From Solirubrobacter soli DSM 22325 (GTDB taxonomy: Bacteria > Actinomycetota > Thermoleophilia > Solirubrobacterales > Solirubrobacteraceae), in NCBI RefSeq assembly GCF_000423665.1, contig NZ_KE384069.1, positions 235,275 to 299,274 on the forward strand: DNA of 64,000 nucleotides, given 5' to 3'. Below the pieces are notes generated by a model. That model was given only the letters and a program-made list of their open reading frames with translations. It did no database searches and had not been told where the DNA came from. The position numbers were made by a program, and so were the translations under genes. Numbering within the stretch: the first letter of the stretch is position 1; each line of letters starts with the position of its first letter. Of this stretch, positions 19,574 through 27,844 are shown in pieces.

Positions 19574-20515
19574 GTGCCCGCTCGGGAGGAAGAGCATTCC
19601 GCCAACTATCTGTCCACCCCGAGCCACCTGGACGCGCCGCCGCCCCAACTGACGCCGGTGATCGTCGCTTTCGGGCTCAAACCCGAACGATTGGTTGGCG
19701 CGGAAGCGCGCATCGACGCGGTGCCGGAGCCGCCCACCGCCGAGCAGGTCGGCCTGCTGATCGAAGCATTGAGCTCGGGCATCAAGGCCGGCGGCGCGGT
19801 GATCGCGATCGTCCCGGACTGGTTCGCCCCCGAGGCGCTGCAGCGGCTCGAGATGGCGCGCGCGCTGCTGGACACCGGCCGCGTGGCGATCCACAACACC
19901 AGCCTGCCGCCACTCGCCGCGACCGCCCTCGCGAGCCTCGCGTCCAGCCTCGGCCCGCGCCTGCCGTCCGCCGGCCTGCTCGCCAGCGCGCTCCCCGGGC
20001 TCTCCGAGCAGCTGCACCAGATCACGTGGCTCGGCAGCGTCACCGGCCTCAAGCACCCGGCGCCGACCATCGGCCAGCACGTCTCGAGCCTCACGCCCGG
20101 AAGCGCCTTCGGCGTGTCGAGCCATCCCGAGCCCGCGGTGTACAAGCTGCAGTCCGGCCAGCCGTCGGTGCCGCTGCCACGCGTCGTCCGGCCCAGCCGC
20201 CTCGCGATCAGCAACCGCAACGGCGACGAGCAGTGGCTGACCGGCCCGGTCAACCAAGCGCTCGGCAACCTCCCGGTCCTGCGCGTCGAGGCGACGCCCC
20301 AGGGCCAGGAGTACTGGGGGACCGGCAAGGTGGTCGAGGCGGTCGTGGTCCCCGCCGACCCGGCCGGGCTCGCGCAGGAGCTGCTGCAGACCGTCGACGC
20401 GTGGTCGTGCCGCTGGTGCAGCGAGCTGATCGCGCGCTCGCCGTGCCCGCTGTGCGGCCACCGCGCCCGCCCGCGTCGTCGCCCCACGAACCCTCAGCAC
20501 GGCGCCCGCAAGTAG
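19574..20515 (+). CDS. Unknown protein with C-terminal zinc-ribbon-like cysteines
   Basis: A 313-residue protein not recognised. There is no signal peptide or membrane helix. Residues about 170-210 have VGEHVSSL-like and GSAFGVSSHP segments of no known family. The C-terminus has CRWCSELI followed by CPLCGHRARPRRR, four cysteines in two CxxC pairs typical of a zinc ribbon, then a basic tail. Start GTG at 19574. The last 22 bases overlap the tail of the reverse-strand lipoprotein gene. Confidence 0.6.
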   Translation: MPAREEEHSANYLSTPSHLDAPPPQLTPVIVAFGLKPERLVGAEARIDAVPEPPTAEQVGLLIEALSSGIKAGGAVIAIVPDWFAPEALQRLEMARALLDTGRVAIHNTSLPPLAATALASLASSLGPRLPSAGLLASALPGLSEQLHQITWLGSVTGLKHPAPTIGQHVSSLTPGSAFGVSSHPEPAVYKLQSGQPSVPLPRVVRPSRLAISNRNGDEQWLTGPVNQALGNLPVLRVEATPQGQEYWGTGKVVEAVVVPADPAGLAQELLQTVDAWSCRWCSELIARSPCPLCGHRARPRRRPTNPQHGARK

Positions 20516-20994
20516 GTCGCGGGCCGGTTCCCGGCGTCGACAGAGACCTCGCCGTGGTCGAAGTACCGGCGTCCGTCGCAGACCTTCACACCCGAGAGCG
20601 AGATCCGCACCGGCCGCTGGTCCACGCCGCCTGTCGCGCATGTGGGCTGACAGTCGGGCATCCGCAGCGTCCCCGCGCCCTCGGCGCCCGAAGCGCCCCA
20701 GGACGTCCAGTGCAGATCGATCAGCGTGACGTCGGAGGCCGTGTCGAGCGTCTCCGGCTCGATCGCCACGACGCCGAACGGATCGACGACGCCCACAGCC
20801 CCACCGTCGAGCGCCCGGGCGACCGCGCGCCCCGGCGCACGCAGAACAGGCACCGGCACGGCAGGCTGCGCCACGACCGGCCGAGAAGGCCCGTACACCG
20901 CCGGGTCCAGCGGCTTGCGCGTCGCCGGCCCCTCGTCGTCGAGCACCCCGCACCCCGCCAGCGCGAGGACGCACACCACGAGCACCCACCTCAT
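20494..20994 (-). CDS. Predicted lipoprotein of unknown function
   Basis: A 166-residue protein with a textbook lipoprotein signal, MRWVLVVCVLALAGC (lipobox LAGC), so it is probably anchored outside the membrane. The mature part is Pro/Val-rich and then beta-rich (PETLDTASDVTLIDLHWTSW) with four further cysteines in CQPTCATGG and KVCDG, likely disulfides. The ATG at 20994 overlaps the stop of the TadG-like gene (ATGA), so it is translated with that gene and may be a pilus accessory factor. Confidence 0.7.
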   Translation of the reverse strand: MRWVLVVCVLALAGCGVLDDEGPATRKPLDPAVYGPSRPVVAQPAVPVPVLRAPGRAVARALDGGAVGVVDPFGVVAIEPETLDTASDVTLIDLHWTSWGASGAEGAGTLRMPDCQPTCATGGVDQRPVRISLSGVKVCDGRRYFDHGEVSVDAGNRPATYLRAPC

Positions 20995-22364
20995 ACGGCA
21001 TCCCCGCAGTACTGGTGGAGCATTACCCGCGCCTGCACGGTCACCTGGTCGTAGCGCTCGCCGAAGCCCGAGATCTGGACGGACTGCGAGAGCTGCCCGG
21101 CCGTGTACTCCGGATGCTGAGCGTTGTTGATCTTCGCCCGCCGGATGAACTCCCGCGCGGCGCCCTCGGGGTCCATCACCGAGTACCCGCGACCCCAGCC
21201 CGTCGAGGTGCGCTGCTGGAAGACGCCCACGGAGTCCCGGTCGCCGTAGGGCAGGTTGCGCACGCCGGACTCGACGATCGCGGTCTCGAACGTCGCCAGG
21301 CGGATCTTCGGCGACGCGTCGGTGTCGTCGAGCACGGCGCACAGCGTCGCCGCCACGCGCGGATCGGGGTTGGCGCCGTAGGAGATCCCGGTGCCATACC
21401 CGCCGAACCCGCCCGTGAACGGCTCATACGAGGCATTCCAGTCGATCAGCTTGACGTCGAGCCCTGTCTCCTCGAGCGCGCCGACCGCCCCGCCGGCGCC
21501 GCCGCCGAGCCCGATCGGGCCGGAGTTGGCGACATCGATGTGGATGTGGTCGAAGTGCCCCGCCGCCTGCCAGATCGTGCGGAACCCGAGCTTCTGCACC
21601 TCGCCGACGATCCCGTCGATGATCTGCTTCTCGGTGCCCGGCCCGTTGTCGGCGTTGACGTCGAGCGCGCCCGAGCGCCGGCACTTGTAGTGAAAGCCCT
21701 CGGCGGCGTGGACGCCGTCGGCCGGGTTGGAGCCCATCTCGGCGTTCTCGGCGACCGCGAACCCGTGCGCCTGGAGCAGCTTGCCGAGCGTCACCAGGTC
21801 GTTGGAGCCGGCGTCATGCCCGCACGTCGGCGGGGAGGAGATCTCGTCCCCGAGGTCCTTCCAATCCCCGGAGGAGATCCGCTTGATCCCACCGCCGCCC
21901 GAGGAGCCGATGTTCCCGCCGCCGCCCACAGGCTGCGCGATCGCGAACACGTCGATCCGCGCCCGGGCGCGCGCCGTTCCGCGCGCGTCCTCCTGGTCGA
22001 GCCGCTCCGCGTCCTTGCCGAGCGACTGGAGCGTCTGCGTCACCACCTTCACGTCCACGCCGCGGCGCTCGAACTTGATCACGCGCCCGCCGTTCTTGGC
22101 CGCGTAGCGATCGGCGGCGGCGCGGATCCGCGTGGGATCGAGCCGCGCGAGGTCGGAGATGCCGTACATGGCGACCTGCGCGGTCAGCTGCGCCTTGATG
22201 TCCTCGACCGCGCCGAGCGCCGCGGCGTCGGCCGCCGTCTGCGCCTCGGTGGAGAAGATCGCCGCCCGCCCGACCTGGAAGAACAGCACGCCGAAGGCCA
22301 GCAGCGACAGCATCACGACCATCAGCAGCGGAACGATCTGGCCATCCTGGCGGCGAAGATCCAC
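20991..22364 (-). CDS. TadG-like membrane anchor fused to M15-like peptidase and lysozyme-like domains
   Basis: A 457-residue protein with an unexpected architecture. Residues 1-50 match the TadG/Tad N-terminal module (RRQDGQIVPLLMVVMLSLLA ending in AQTAADAAAL). Residues about 185-280 look like an M15-type zinc DD-peptidase: FHYK with His225, ALDVN with Asp235, and DHIHID with His273/His275. Residues about 330-450 resemble a transglycosylase/lysozyme-like domain found in actinobacterial wall hydrolases: IVESGVRN with Glu365, then LPYGDRDSVGVFQQR. The C-terminal domains would face the cell wall. GTG start. Divergent from cpaB. A role in opening peptidoglycan for the pilus is inferred. Confidence 0.8.
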   Translation of the reverse strand: MDLRRQDGQIVPLLMVVMLSLLAFGVLFFQVGRAAIFSTEAQTAADAAALGAVEDIKAQLTAQVAMYGISDLARLDPTRIRAAADRYAAKNGGRVIKFERRGVDVKVVTQTLQSLGKDAERLDQEDARGTARARARIDVFAIAQPVGGGGNIGSSGGGGIKRISSGDWKDLGDEISSPPTCGHDAGSNDLVTLGKLLQAHGFAVAENAEMGSNPADGVHAAEGFHYKCRRSGALDVNADNGPGTEKQIIDGIVGEVQKLGFRTIWQAAGHFDHIHIDVANSGPIGLGGGAGGAVGALEETGLDVKLIDWNASYEPFTGGFGGYGTGISYGANPDPRVAATLCAVLDDTDASPKIRLATFETAIVESGVRNLPYGDRDSVGVFQQRTSTGWGRGYSVMDPEGAAREFIRRAKINNAQHPEYTAGQLSQSVQISGFGERYDQVTVQARVMLHQYCGDAV

Positions 22365-22539
22365 GGTGCGGGAATGTATTCCGGTCGCGGCCCGCTCTCG
22401 TAGGTCCCAGGACCCATCTTCAGGCCGGGACCTGGGCTCAACTTTGCCTTGGGACCTTCTCGCGGACCACCGGCAGCGCCTATGGTTTCCGGCGGAGGTC
22501 AGACGCGACCTTCATTCGTATTGATCGGCAGGGAGGCGG
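22365..22539. promoter_or_regulatory. Divergent control region between the TadG-like gene and cpaB
   Basis: This 175-base spacer holds TTGGGACCTT at 22449-22458 on the forward strand and AAGTTGAG at 22444-22437 on the reverse strand. Both words also occur in the two pilin promoter regions (30668-30754, 31132-31217), though here not in the same arrangement. A TATGGT at 22481 is a possible -10 box for cpaB. The cpaB start is preceded by a GGGAGG-type ribosome site. Confidence 0.45.
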
Positions 22540-23295
22540 ATGAATCCTCGACAGCGACGTGCGGTGCTGTTGCTCGCACTTGCGGTGGCCGGGCTCCTCG
22601 GCGTGTTCGCGTTGATCGTGAACTACGTCTCGGAGGTCGAGACCCAGGTGGGCGACAAGGTCGTCGTGCTCGAGTTGACCCGGCCCGCGAAGGCCAACGA
22701 GGCCATCACCGACGACATGGTCACCGAGAAGGCGATCCCGGAGCGCTGGGCGCCCGCCGCCGCGCTGCGCGACCGCACGCGACTGGTCGGCGTCGTCGCC
22801 GCCGCCGACCTCGAGCCGAAGTCGATCCTGCAGGAGGGCATGCTCGTCACGCCGCCCGAGATCAGCGAGGGCGAGCGCGAGGTCGCGATCCTGGTCGACG
22901 CCGCCACCGGCGTCGCGGGCAAGATCGAGCCCGGCCGCCAGGTCGACGTGATCGCCTCCTACGCGGCGACCGAGGCGGACCCGGACAAGGGCGTGGCGGC
23001 CCGGCCCGCCCGCTCGGTCGTGATCGTCCCGGGCGCGAAGGTGATCGCCGTCGGGTCGCCGCGCGAGAAGCCCGCGACCACCGCCCAGGACGCCCAGCAG
23101 AACCCGGGCAGCGTCGTGCCGGTCACGTTCGCGCTGTCCAAGAAGCAGGAGCTGCGCGTCGCCCACGCGCAGGTGTTCGCCGCCGACGTCCGGCTCGCGC
23201 TGCTGCGCCCCGGCGACCGTCCCGAGCGCACCCTGGGCGAGACGATCTTCGACGGCGAGGACCCCAAGAAGGGCGACGAGGGCGTGACGGGATGA
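22540..23295 (+). CDS. cpaB: Flp pilus assembly protein CpaB (RcpC)
   Basis: A 251-residue protein with one N-terminal membrane helix (VLLLALAVAGLLGVFALIV), an SAF domain at about residues 45-105 (KANEAITDDMVTEKAIP, LVGVVAAADLEPKSIL) and a RcpC/CpaB C-terminal domain (GEREVAILVDAATGVAGKIEPGR, in parts). CpaB stabilises the Tad apparatus in the envelope. Its stop overlaps the first copy of the duplicated cpaE start (ATGA at 23292). Confidence 0.9.
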   Translation: MNPRQRRAVLLLALAVAGLLGVFALIVNYVSEVETQVGDKVVVLELTRPAKANEAITDDMVTEKAIPERWAPAAALRDRTRLVGVVAAADLEPKSILQEGMLVTPPEISEGEREVAILVDAATGVAGKIEPGRQVDVIASYAATEADPDKGVAARPARSVVIVPGAKVIAVGSPREKPATTAQDAQQNPGSVVPVTFALSKKQELRVAHAQVFAADVRLALLRPGDRPERTLGETIFDGEDPKKGDEGVTG

Positions 23296-23505
23296 GCGCC
23301 CGCCTGCTGATCGCCGTCGCCGACGACGAGCCCGGCCGGCGGGTGTCGCGGCACCATGCTCTCGATTTCGGGCGTCCCGAGGCGGGGGAGACGCTCCGAT
23401 GAGCGCCCGCCTGCTGATCGCCGTCGCCGACGACGAGCCCGGCCAGCGGGTGTCGCGGCACCATGCTCTCGATTTCGGGCGTCCCGAGGCGGGGGAGACG
23501 CTCCG
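23292..23505 (+). repeat. Two 107-bp direct repeats of the cpaE start, each with a 36-codon ORF
   Basis: Positions 23292-23398 and 23399-23505 are identical except for one base. Each begins with the 39 bases that also start the real gene at 23506 (MSARLLIAVADDE), then carries a 68-base segment not found in the gene. Each encodes a 36-residue peptide, MSARLLIAVADDEPG... ending in GETLR. The stops at 23400-23402 and 23507-23509 overlap the next ATG, so translation can hand over along the row. GGGGGAG before each later ATG is a good ribosome site. The layout equals insertion of a 68-bp unit with a 39-bp target duplication, then amplification. Confidence 0.9.
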
Positions 23506-25164
23506 ATGAGCGCCCGCCTGCTGATCGCCGTCGCCGACGACGAGACCGCGCGCCGCGCCGCCGCGCAGGCCCGCGAGGCGGAGTTCGAGGTCGCCGACAT
23601 CGTCATCGAGCCCGACGAGCTGCACCGCGCGCTGCGCCGGCTCGACGTCGATGTCGTGCTCCTGCACGACGCGCTCGGCGCCGTCCCCGTGCTCGACCTC
23701 GCCCGCGACCTCGCCGCGCAGTACCCCGAGGTCGGCCTGATCCTGCTCGCCGTCGAGGACTCGCCGGGCCTGCTGCGCGCCGCCATGCAGGCCGGGATGC
23801 GCGACGTCGTCGCGCTGCCGCTCGCACTGGAGTCCTTCGAGTCCAGCGTGCGCTCCGCCGCGCAGTGGTCGCGGACGATGCGCGACCGCGTCACGGGCGA
23901 GGAGTCCGCCGGGGCCTCGCTCGGCGGCCAGCTCGTCGTCGTCGCCGGCGCGAAGGGTGGGGTGGGGACGACCACGGTCGCGCTGCACCTCGGCATGGCG
24001 GCCGCGCGGATGGCGCCCGGCCGGCCCGTCTGCCTGGTCGACTTCGACCTCCAGAAGGGCGACTTCCGCTCGCTCCTGGACACCCCGCACCGGCGCAGCG
24101 TCGTCGACCTCGTGGTCGTCTCCAACGAGATCTCCGTCCGCCACCTGCAGGAGACGCTCTATACGCACAAGGACGGCTTCCGGCTGCTGCTGGCGCCCGA
24201 GGAGGGCGAGAAGGCCGAGGACGTCGACGCGACCGTCGCCCGCAACGTGCTCTCGGCCGTCAAGGCGCGCCACGCGCTGACGGTCGTCGACATCGGCGCC
24301 GTGGCCACCGAGGCGACCGCGATCGCCGCCGAGCTCGCCGGCCAGGTCCTGGTCGTCACGACGCCGGACGTCGTCGCGCTGCGCGGCGTGCGCCGGATGC
24401 GCGAGCTCTGGAAGCGCCTCGGCGTGCGCGAGGACGAGGACGTCCGGATCGTGCTCAACCGGACCAGCCGGCGGCGCGAGATCCAACCCGACCTCGCCCG
24501 CAAAGTGGTCGGCGAGACGATGGCCGCGACCACGATCCCCGCCGACTTCAACGCGCTCGAGGCCGCCGTCAACACCGGCTCGCCGAGCCGCATGGAGGAC
24601 AACAAGCTGCGTGGCGCGTTCGAGAGCCTCGCGACCGAGCTGGGCATCGTCCCGCAGGCCGACGAGGGCCGCGAGCACGAGTCGCGCAGCCTCCTCGCCC
24701 GGCTGGGCGGCGAGCGCGGCCAGTCCACCGCCGAGGTGATGGGCCTGTTCCCGGTGCTGATCGCCGTGATCCTCGGGCTCTGGCAGATGGCGCTGACCGG
24801 CTACACCTACATCGCCGCCGGCCACGCCGCCCGCGAGGGCGCGCGCCAGCTCGCGGTGATCTCCACCGGCCAGCGAGCCGACGAGCGCTGGCAGGAGCGC
24901 CGCAAGAGCGGCGACGAGCCCGCCTATCGCCGGGTCGCCCGCGAGGACATCCCGAAGGCGTGGCGCAAGCGCGCCGACATCCGCCTGCGCGGCGACGTGA
25001 CGGTCTCCGTCCGCCTGCGGGTCCCGCTGATCATCCCCGGCGTACACACGCCGCTGACGGTCGGCTCGACCGCCGACACCGTGCTCGAGGACGGGGCCCT
25101 GACCGACCGCCAGGAGACGACGCCGCACTCCAACGATCGCGGCGAGGGCGGGAACTGGAACTGA
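23506..25164 (+). CDS. CpaE/TadZ-like ATPase fused to a TadE-type pseudopilin
   Basis: A 552-residue fusion. Residues 1-120 form a receiver-like domain (VLLHDALGAV). Residues 141-385 are a MinD/ParA-type ATPase with deviant Walker A AKGGVGTTT (149-157) and VCLVDFDLQKGD, as in CpaE/TadZ, which places the Tad machine at the pole. Residues 402-552 are a TadE pseudopilin: a class III prepilin-like site G405-QSTAE410, a membrane helix 411-432 and AAREGARQLAV. The coding frame runs through without a stop. Prepilin peptidase cleavage after Gly405 would free the ATPase from the pseudopilin. The ATG follows two partial copies of its own start. It overlaps the next gene by one base. Confidence 0.85.
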   Translation: MSARLLIAVADDETARRAAAQAREAEFEVADIVIEPDELHRALRRLDVDVVLLHDALGAVPVLDLARDLAAQYPEVGLILLAVEDSPGLLRAAMQAGMRDVVALPLALESFESSVRSAAQWSRTMRDRVTGEESAGASLGGQLVVVAGAKGGVGTTTVALHLGMAAARMAPGRPVCLVDFDLQKGDFRSLLDTPHRRSVVDLVVVSNEISVRHLQETLYTHKDGFRLLLAPEEGEKAEDVDATVARNVLSAVKARHALTVVDIGAVATEATAIAAELAGQVLVVTTPDVVALRGVRRMRELWKRLGVREDEDVRIVLNRTSRRREIQPDLARKVVGETMAATTIPADFNALEAAVNTGSPSRMEDNKLRGAFESLATELGIVPQADEGREHESRSLLARLGGERGQSTAEVMGLFPVLIAVILGLWQMALTGYTYIAAGHAAREGARQLAVISTGQRADERWQERRKSGDEPAYRRVAREDIPKAWRKRADIRLRGDVTVSVRLRVPLIIPGVHTPLTVGSTADTVLEDGALTDRQETTPHSNDRGEGGNWN

Positions 25165-25508
25165 TGCTGCGCCGCCTGCTCACAGAGCAACGGGGCCAGG
25201 CCTCGACCGAGCTGCTCGGGATGATGTGGTGGCTGCTGCTGGTCGGCCTCGCCGTCTGGCAGCTGCTGCTCGCGGCGTGGGCGGTCGACCAGGCCGCGAA
25301 CGCCGCTCGCACCGCCAGCCGGGTCGAGGCGCGCGACGGCAACGCCGACAAGGCCGCCCACTGGGCCGTCTCGGCCAGCCTGCGCAAGGGCATGAAGGTC
25401 GTCGTCTCGGGGGACACCGCCACCGTGAGCGTCCGCGTCCCGATCGTGTTCCCCGGGCTGGGCGACGACCGTCTGCGCGTCGAGCGCAGCGCGACCCTCC
25501 CGAGCTGA
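25164..25508 (+). CDS. tadE: TadE-like pseudopilin
   Basis: A 114-residue minor pilin-like protein with the short class III leader MLRRLLTEQRG and the processing motif GQASTE (Gly11, Glu16). It has one membrane helix (MMWWLLLVGLAVWQLLLAAWA) and a small extracytoplasmic beta domain. TadE-type proteins are cleaved by TadV and are needed for Flp pilus assembly. Start ATG overlaps the stop of the CpaE-TadE fusion. Confidence 0.88.
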   Translation: MLRRLLTEQRGQASTELLGMMWWLLLVGLAVWQLLLAAWAVDQAANAARTASRVEARDGNADKAAHWAVSASLRKGMKVVVSGDTATVSVRVPIVFPGLGDDRLRVERSATLPS

Positions 25509-25509
25509 C

Positions 25510-26844
25510 ATGGGCCTGCGCGATCGCATCGTCGCCGACCGGGCGCGCGGGGAGGACGGCTCTGCCGACGGCGTCGGGTACTACCGCCGGCGGCTGCTGG
25601 AGGAGATCGACCTCTCGGAGATCGCGGTCCTCTCCGACGAGCAGCGTCGCGCGCGGCTGGAGCGGGTGGTCGGGCGCATGGTCTCGCGCGAGGGCCCGGT
25701 GCTCTCGACCGCCGAGCGCTCGCGGCTGATCCGCCGGGTCGTCGACGAGGCCGTCGGGCTCGGCGTCCTCGAGCCGCTGCTGGCCGACGACACCGTGACC
25801 GAGATCATGGTCAACGGCACCGACGAGATCTACGTCGAGCGCAACGGCCGGATCGAGCGCGCCGACATCGCGTTCTCCGACGAGGCGCAGCTGTTCCAGA
25901 CGATCGACCGGATCGTGTCGACCGTCAACCGGCGCGTCGACGAGTCCAGCCCGATGGTCGACGCGCGCCTGCCTACCGGCGAGCGCGTCAACGTGATCAT
26001 CCCGCCGCTCGCGCTGCGCGGGCCGACGATGACGATCCGCCGCTTCCCGCGGCTGTTCACGCTCGACGAGCTGGTCGAGATCGGCTCGCTGGACGGCCAG
26101 AGCGCCGACCTGCTGCGGGCGTTCGTGCGCGCGCGGCTGAACATCGTCATCTCCGGCGGCACCGGCGCGGGCAAGACCACGATGCTCAACGCGCTCTCGG
26201 CGGCGGTGCCCGACGGCGAGCGCATCATCACCGTCGAGGACAACGCCGAGCTGCGCCTCCAGCAGCCGCACGTCGTCACGCTCGAGGCGCGCCCGGCCAA
26301 CGTCGAGGGCAAGGGCGAGATCACGATCCGCGACCTCGTCCGCAACTCGCTCCGGATGCGGCCGGACCGGATCATCGTCGGCGAGGTCCGCGGGCCCGAG
26401 ACCGTCGACATGCTGCAGGCGCTCAACACCGGCCACGAGGGCTCGCTCGTGACGCTGCACTCCAACTCCTGCGACGACGCCATCCACCGCCTGGCGACCT
26501 TGGCCTCGATGAGCGAGCTCAACATCCCGTTCGAGGCGCTGCGCGACCAGATCAACTCGGCGATCGACGTGATCGTGCAGGTCGACCGCTTCGCCGACGG
26601 CGGCCGCCGCGTGAGCGAGGTGGCGGTGGTTGCCTCCAACCGGCGTGAGACGTTCCGGCTGGCGTCCGTCCTGGAGTTCCTCACCGACCCCGTCGGCGCC
26701 GACCGGCGGGTGCGCGGGCGCCATGCGCACCGGCAGCTCCCGGCTCCGATCCTGCGGCGGCTGATGCTGGCCGGGGTGGAGGTCCCGCGCGCGTTCGCCG
26801 AGGCGGGCGACGCGGTCGCGATCGAACGATCGGCGGGGGATTGA
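25510..26844 (+). CDS. cpaF: Flp pilus assembly ATPase CpaF/TadA
   Basis: A 444-residue secretion ATPase of the VirB11/GspE family that powers Flp pilus extension (and retraction). The N-terminal domain carries EPLLADDTVTEIMVNGTDEI. The ATPase domain has Walker A SGGTGAGKTTMLNAL, an Asp box (ITVEDNAELRL), Walker B (RIIVGEVRGPE) and a His box (ALNTGHEGSLVTLHSNS). Cytoplasmic. Start ATG one base after the tadE stop. A 67-base gap to tadB follows. Confidence 0.95.
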   Translation: MGLRDRIVADRARGEDGSADGVGYYRRRLLEEIDLSEIAVLSDEQRRARLERVVGRMVSREGPVLSTAERSRLIRRVVDEAVGLGVLEPLLADDTVTEIMVNGTDEIYVERNGRIERADIAFSDEAQLFQTIDRIVSTVNRRVDESSPMVDARLPTGERVNVIIPPLALRGPTMTIRRFPRLFTLDELVEIGSLDGQSADLLRAFVRARLNIVISGGTGAGKTTMLNALSAAVPDGERIITVEDNAELRLQQPHVVTLEARPANVEGKGEITIRDLVRNSLRMRPDRIIVGEVRGPETVDMLQALNTGHEGSLVTLHSNSCDDAIHRLATLASMSELNIPFEALRDQINSAIDVIVQVDRFADGGRRVSEVAVVASNRRETFRLASVLEFLTDPVGADRRVRGRHAHRQLPAPILRRLMLAGVEVPRAFAEAGDAVAIERSAGD

Positions 26845-26911
26845 GCCTGGCCAGCGGTCACAGAGGGCCCGACCGCGGGTTTCAGGCGTCCCATTGCGGC
26901 GAGGGTGCCCG

Positions 26912-27844
26912 ATGAGCTCCGCCGGCTGGGCACTCGTGGTGCTGGCGGCCTCCGGGGCCGTCGGATTGGTCGGCCTGTGGCAGCTGTTGGCCGGGACGAG
27001 CCGCAGCGCCGAGCTCGCCGCGCGCGGCCAGGCGGGGATGGGCGAGGGGACGGGGCGCAGCCTGATCCGCACGCTCGACGTCCGCTTCCGCCGTACGGCC
27101 ACGGGGCGGCGGCTCGCCGCCTGGCTCGCCGGGGCGGGCGTGGCGCTCAGCCCGGTCGAGCTGATCGGGCTCGTCACCGGCGCGGCGCTCGTCAGCTGGG
27201 CCGTCCTGCTGCTGCTGTTCGCGGGCTGGCTGGCGTTCGTGGTCGCCGTGGGCGGCACGATCCTGGTCACGCGCGCGCTGATCGGCCGGCGCCGCGCGCG
27301 CCGCAGCGAGGCGTTCATCGAGCAGCTCCCGGAGATCGGCCGGATGCTGGCCAACGGCGCCCAGGCCGGGCTCTCGATGCCGCAGGCGGTGGCGATGGCG
27401 TCCCGCGAGCTCGCCGATCCGGGCGCGGCGGAGCTCAAGCGGGTCGTCGAGGAGCTGCGGCTCGGGCAGTCGATCGAGAACGCGCTCGAAGGGCTGCGGC
27501 AGCGGCTGCCCTCGCGTGAGGTGTCGGTGCTGCTGACGACGATCGTGATCCAGCAGCGCGCGGGCGGCGACACCGTGCGCGCGCTCGGCGAGTTGGCGGC
27601 GACGCTCGAGGCGCGCAAGGACCTGCGCCGCGAGGTCACGACGCTGCTCTCGGGCGTGGTCTTCACGTCCTACGTCGTCGCCGCGATCGGCGGCGGCACG
27701 ATCCTGCTCTTGAACGTGATGTCGCCGGGCGTGACGAAGGCGATGACGAGCTCGGCGATCGGCATCGCGGGGCTGGCGGTGACGGCAGTGCTGTGGACGG
27801 TCGCGTTCACGCTGATCCGCCGGACGACGAGGATCGACGTCTGA
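26912..27844 (+). CDS. tadB: Tad platform protein TadB (type II secretion F domain)
   Basis: A 310-residue inner-membrane protein with an N-terminal helix, a central pair of helices around residues 85-130, a cytoplasmic T2SSF domain (EQLPEIGRMLANGAQAGLS in parts, PSREVSVLLTTIVIQQRAGG) and two C-terminal helices. With TadC it forms the platform on which CpaF acts. The ATG at 26912 is preceded by GAGGG at 26901; an upstream ATG at 26894 lacks this. Confidence 0.92.
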   Translation: MSSAGWALVVLAASGAVGLVGLWQLLAGTSRSAELAARGQAGMGEGTGRSLIRTLDVRFRRTATGRRLAAWLAGAGVALSPVELIGLVTGAALVSWAVLLLLFAGWLAFVVAVGGTILVTRALIGRRRARRSEAFIEQLPEIGRMLANGAQAGLSMPQAVAMASRELADPGAAELKRVVEELRLGQSIENALEGLRQRLPSREVSVLLTTIVIQQRAGGDTVRALGELAATLEARKDLRREVTTLLSGVVFTSYVVAAIGGGTILLLNVMSPGVTKAMTSSAIGIAGLAVTAVLWTVAFTLIRRTTRIDV

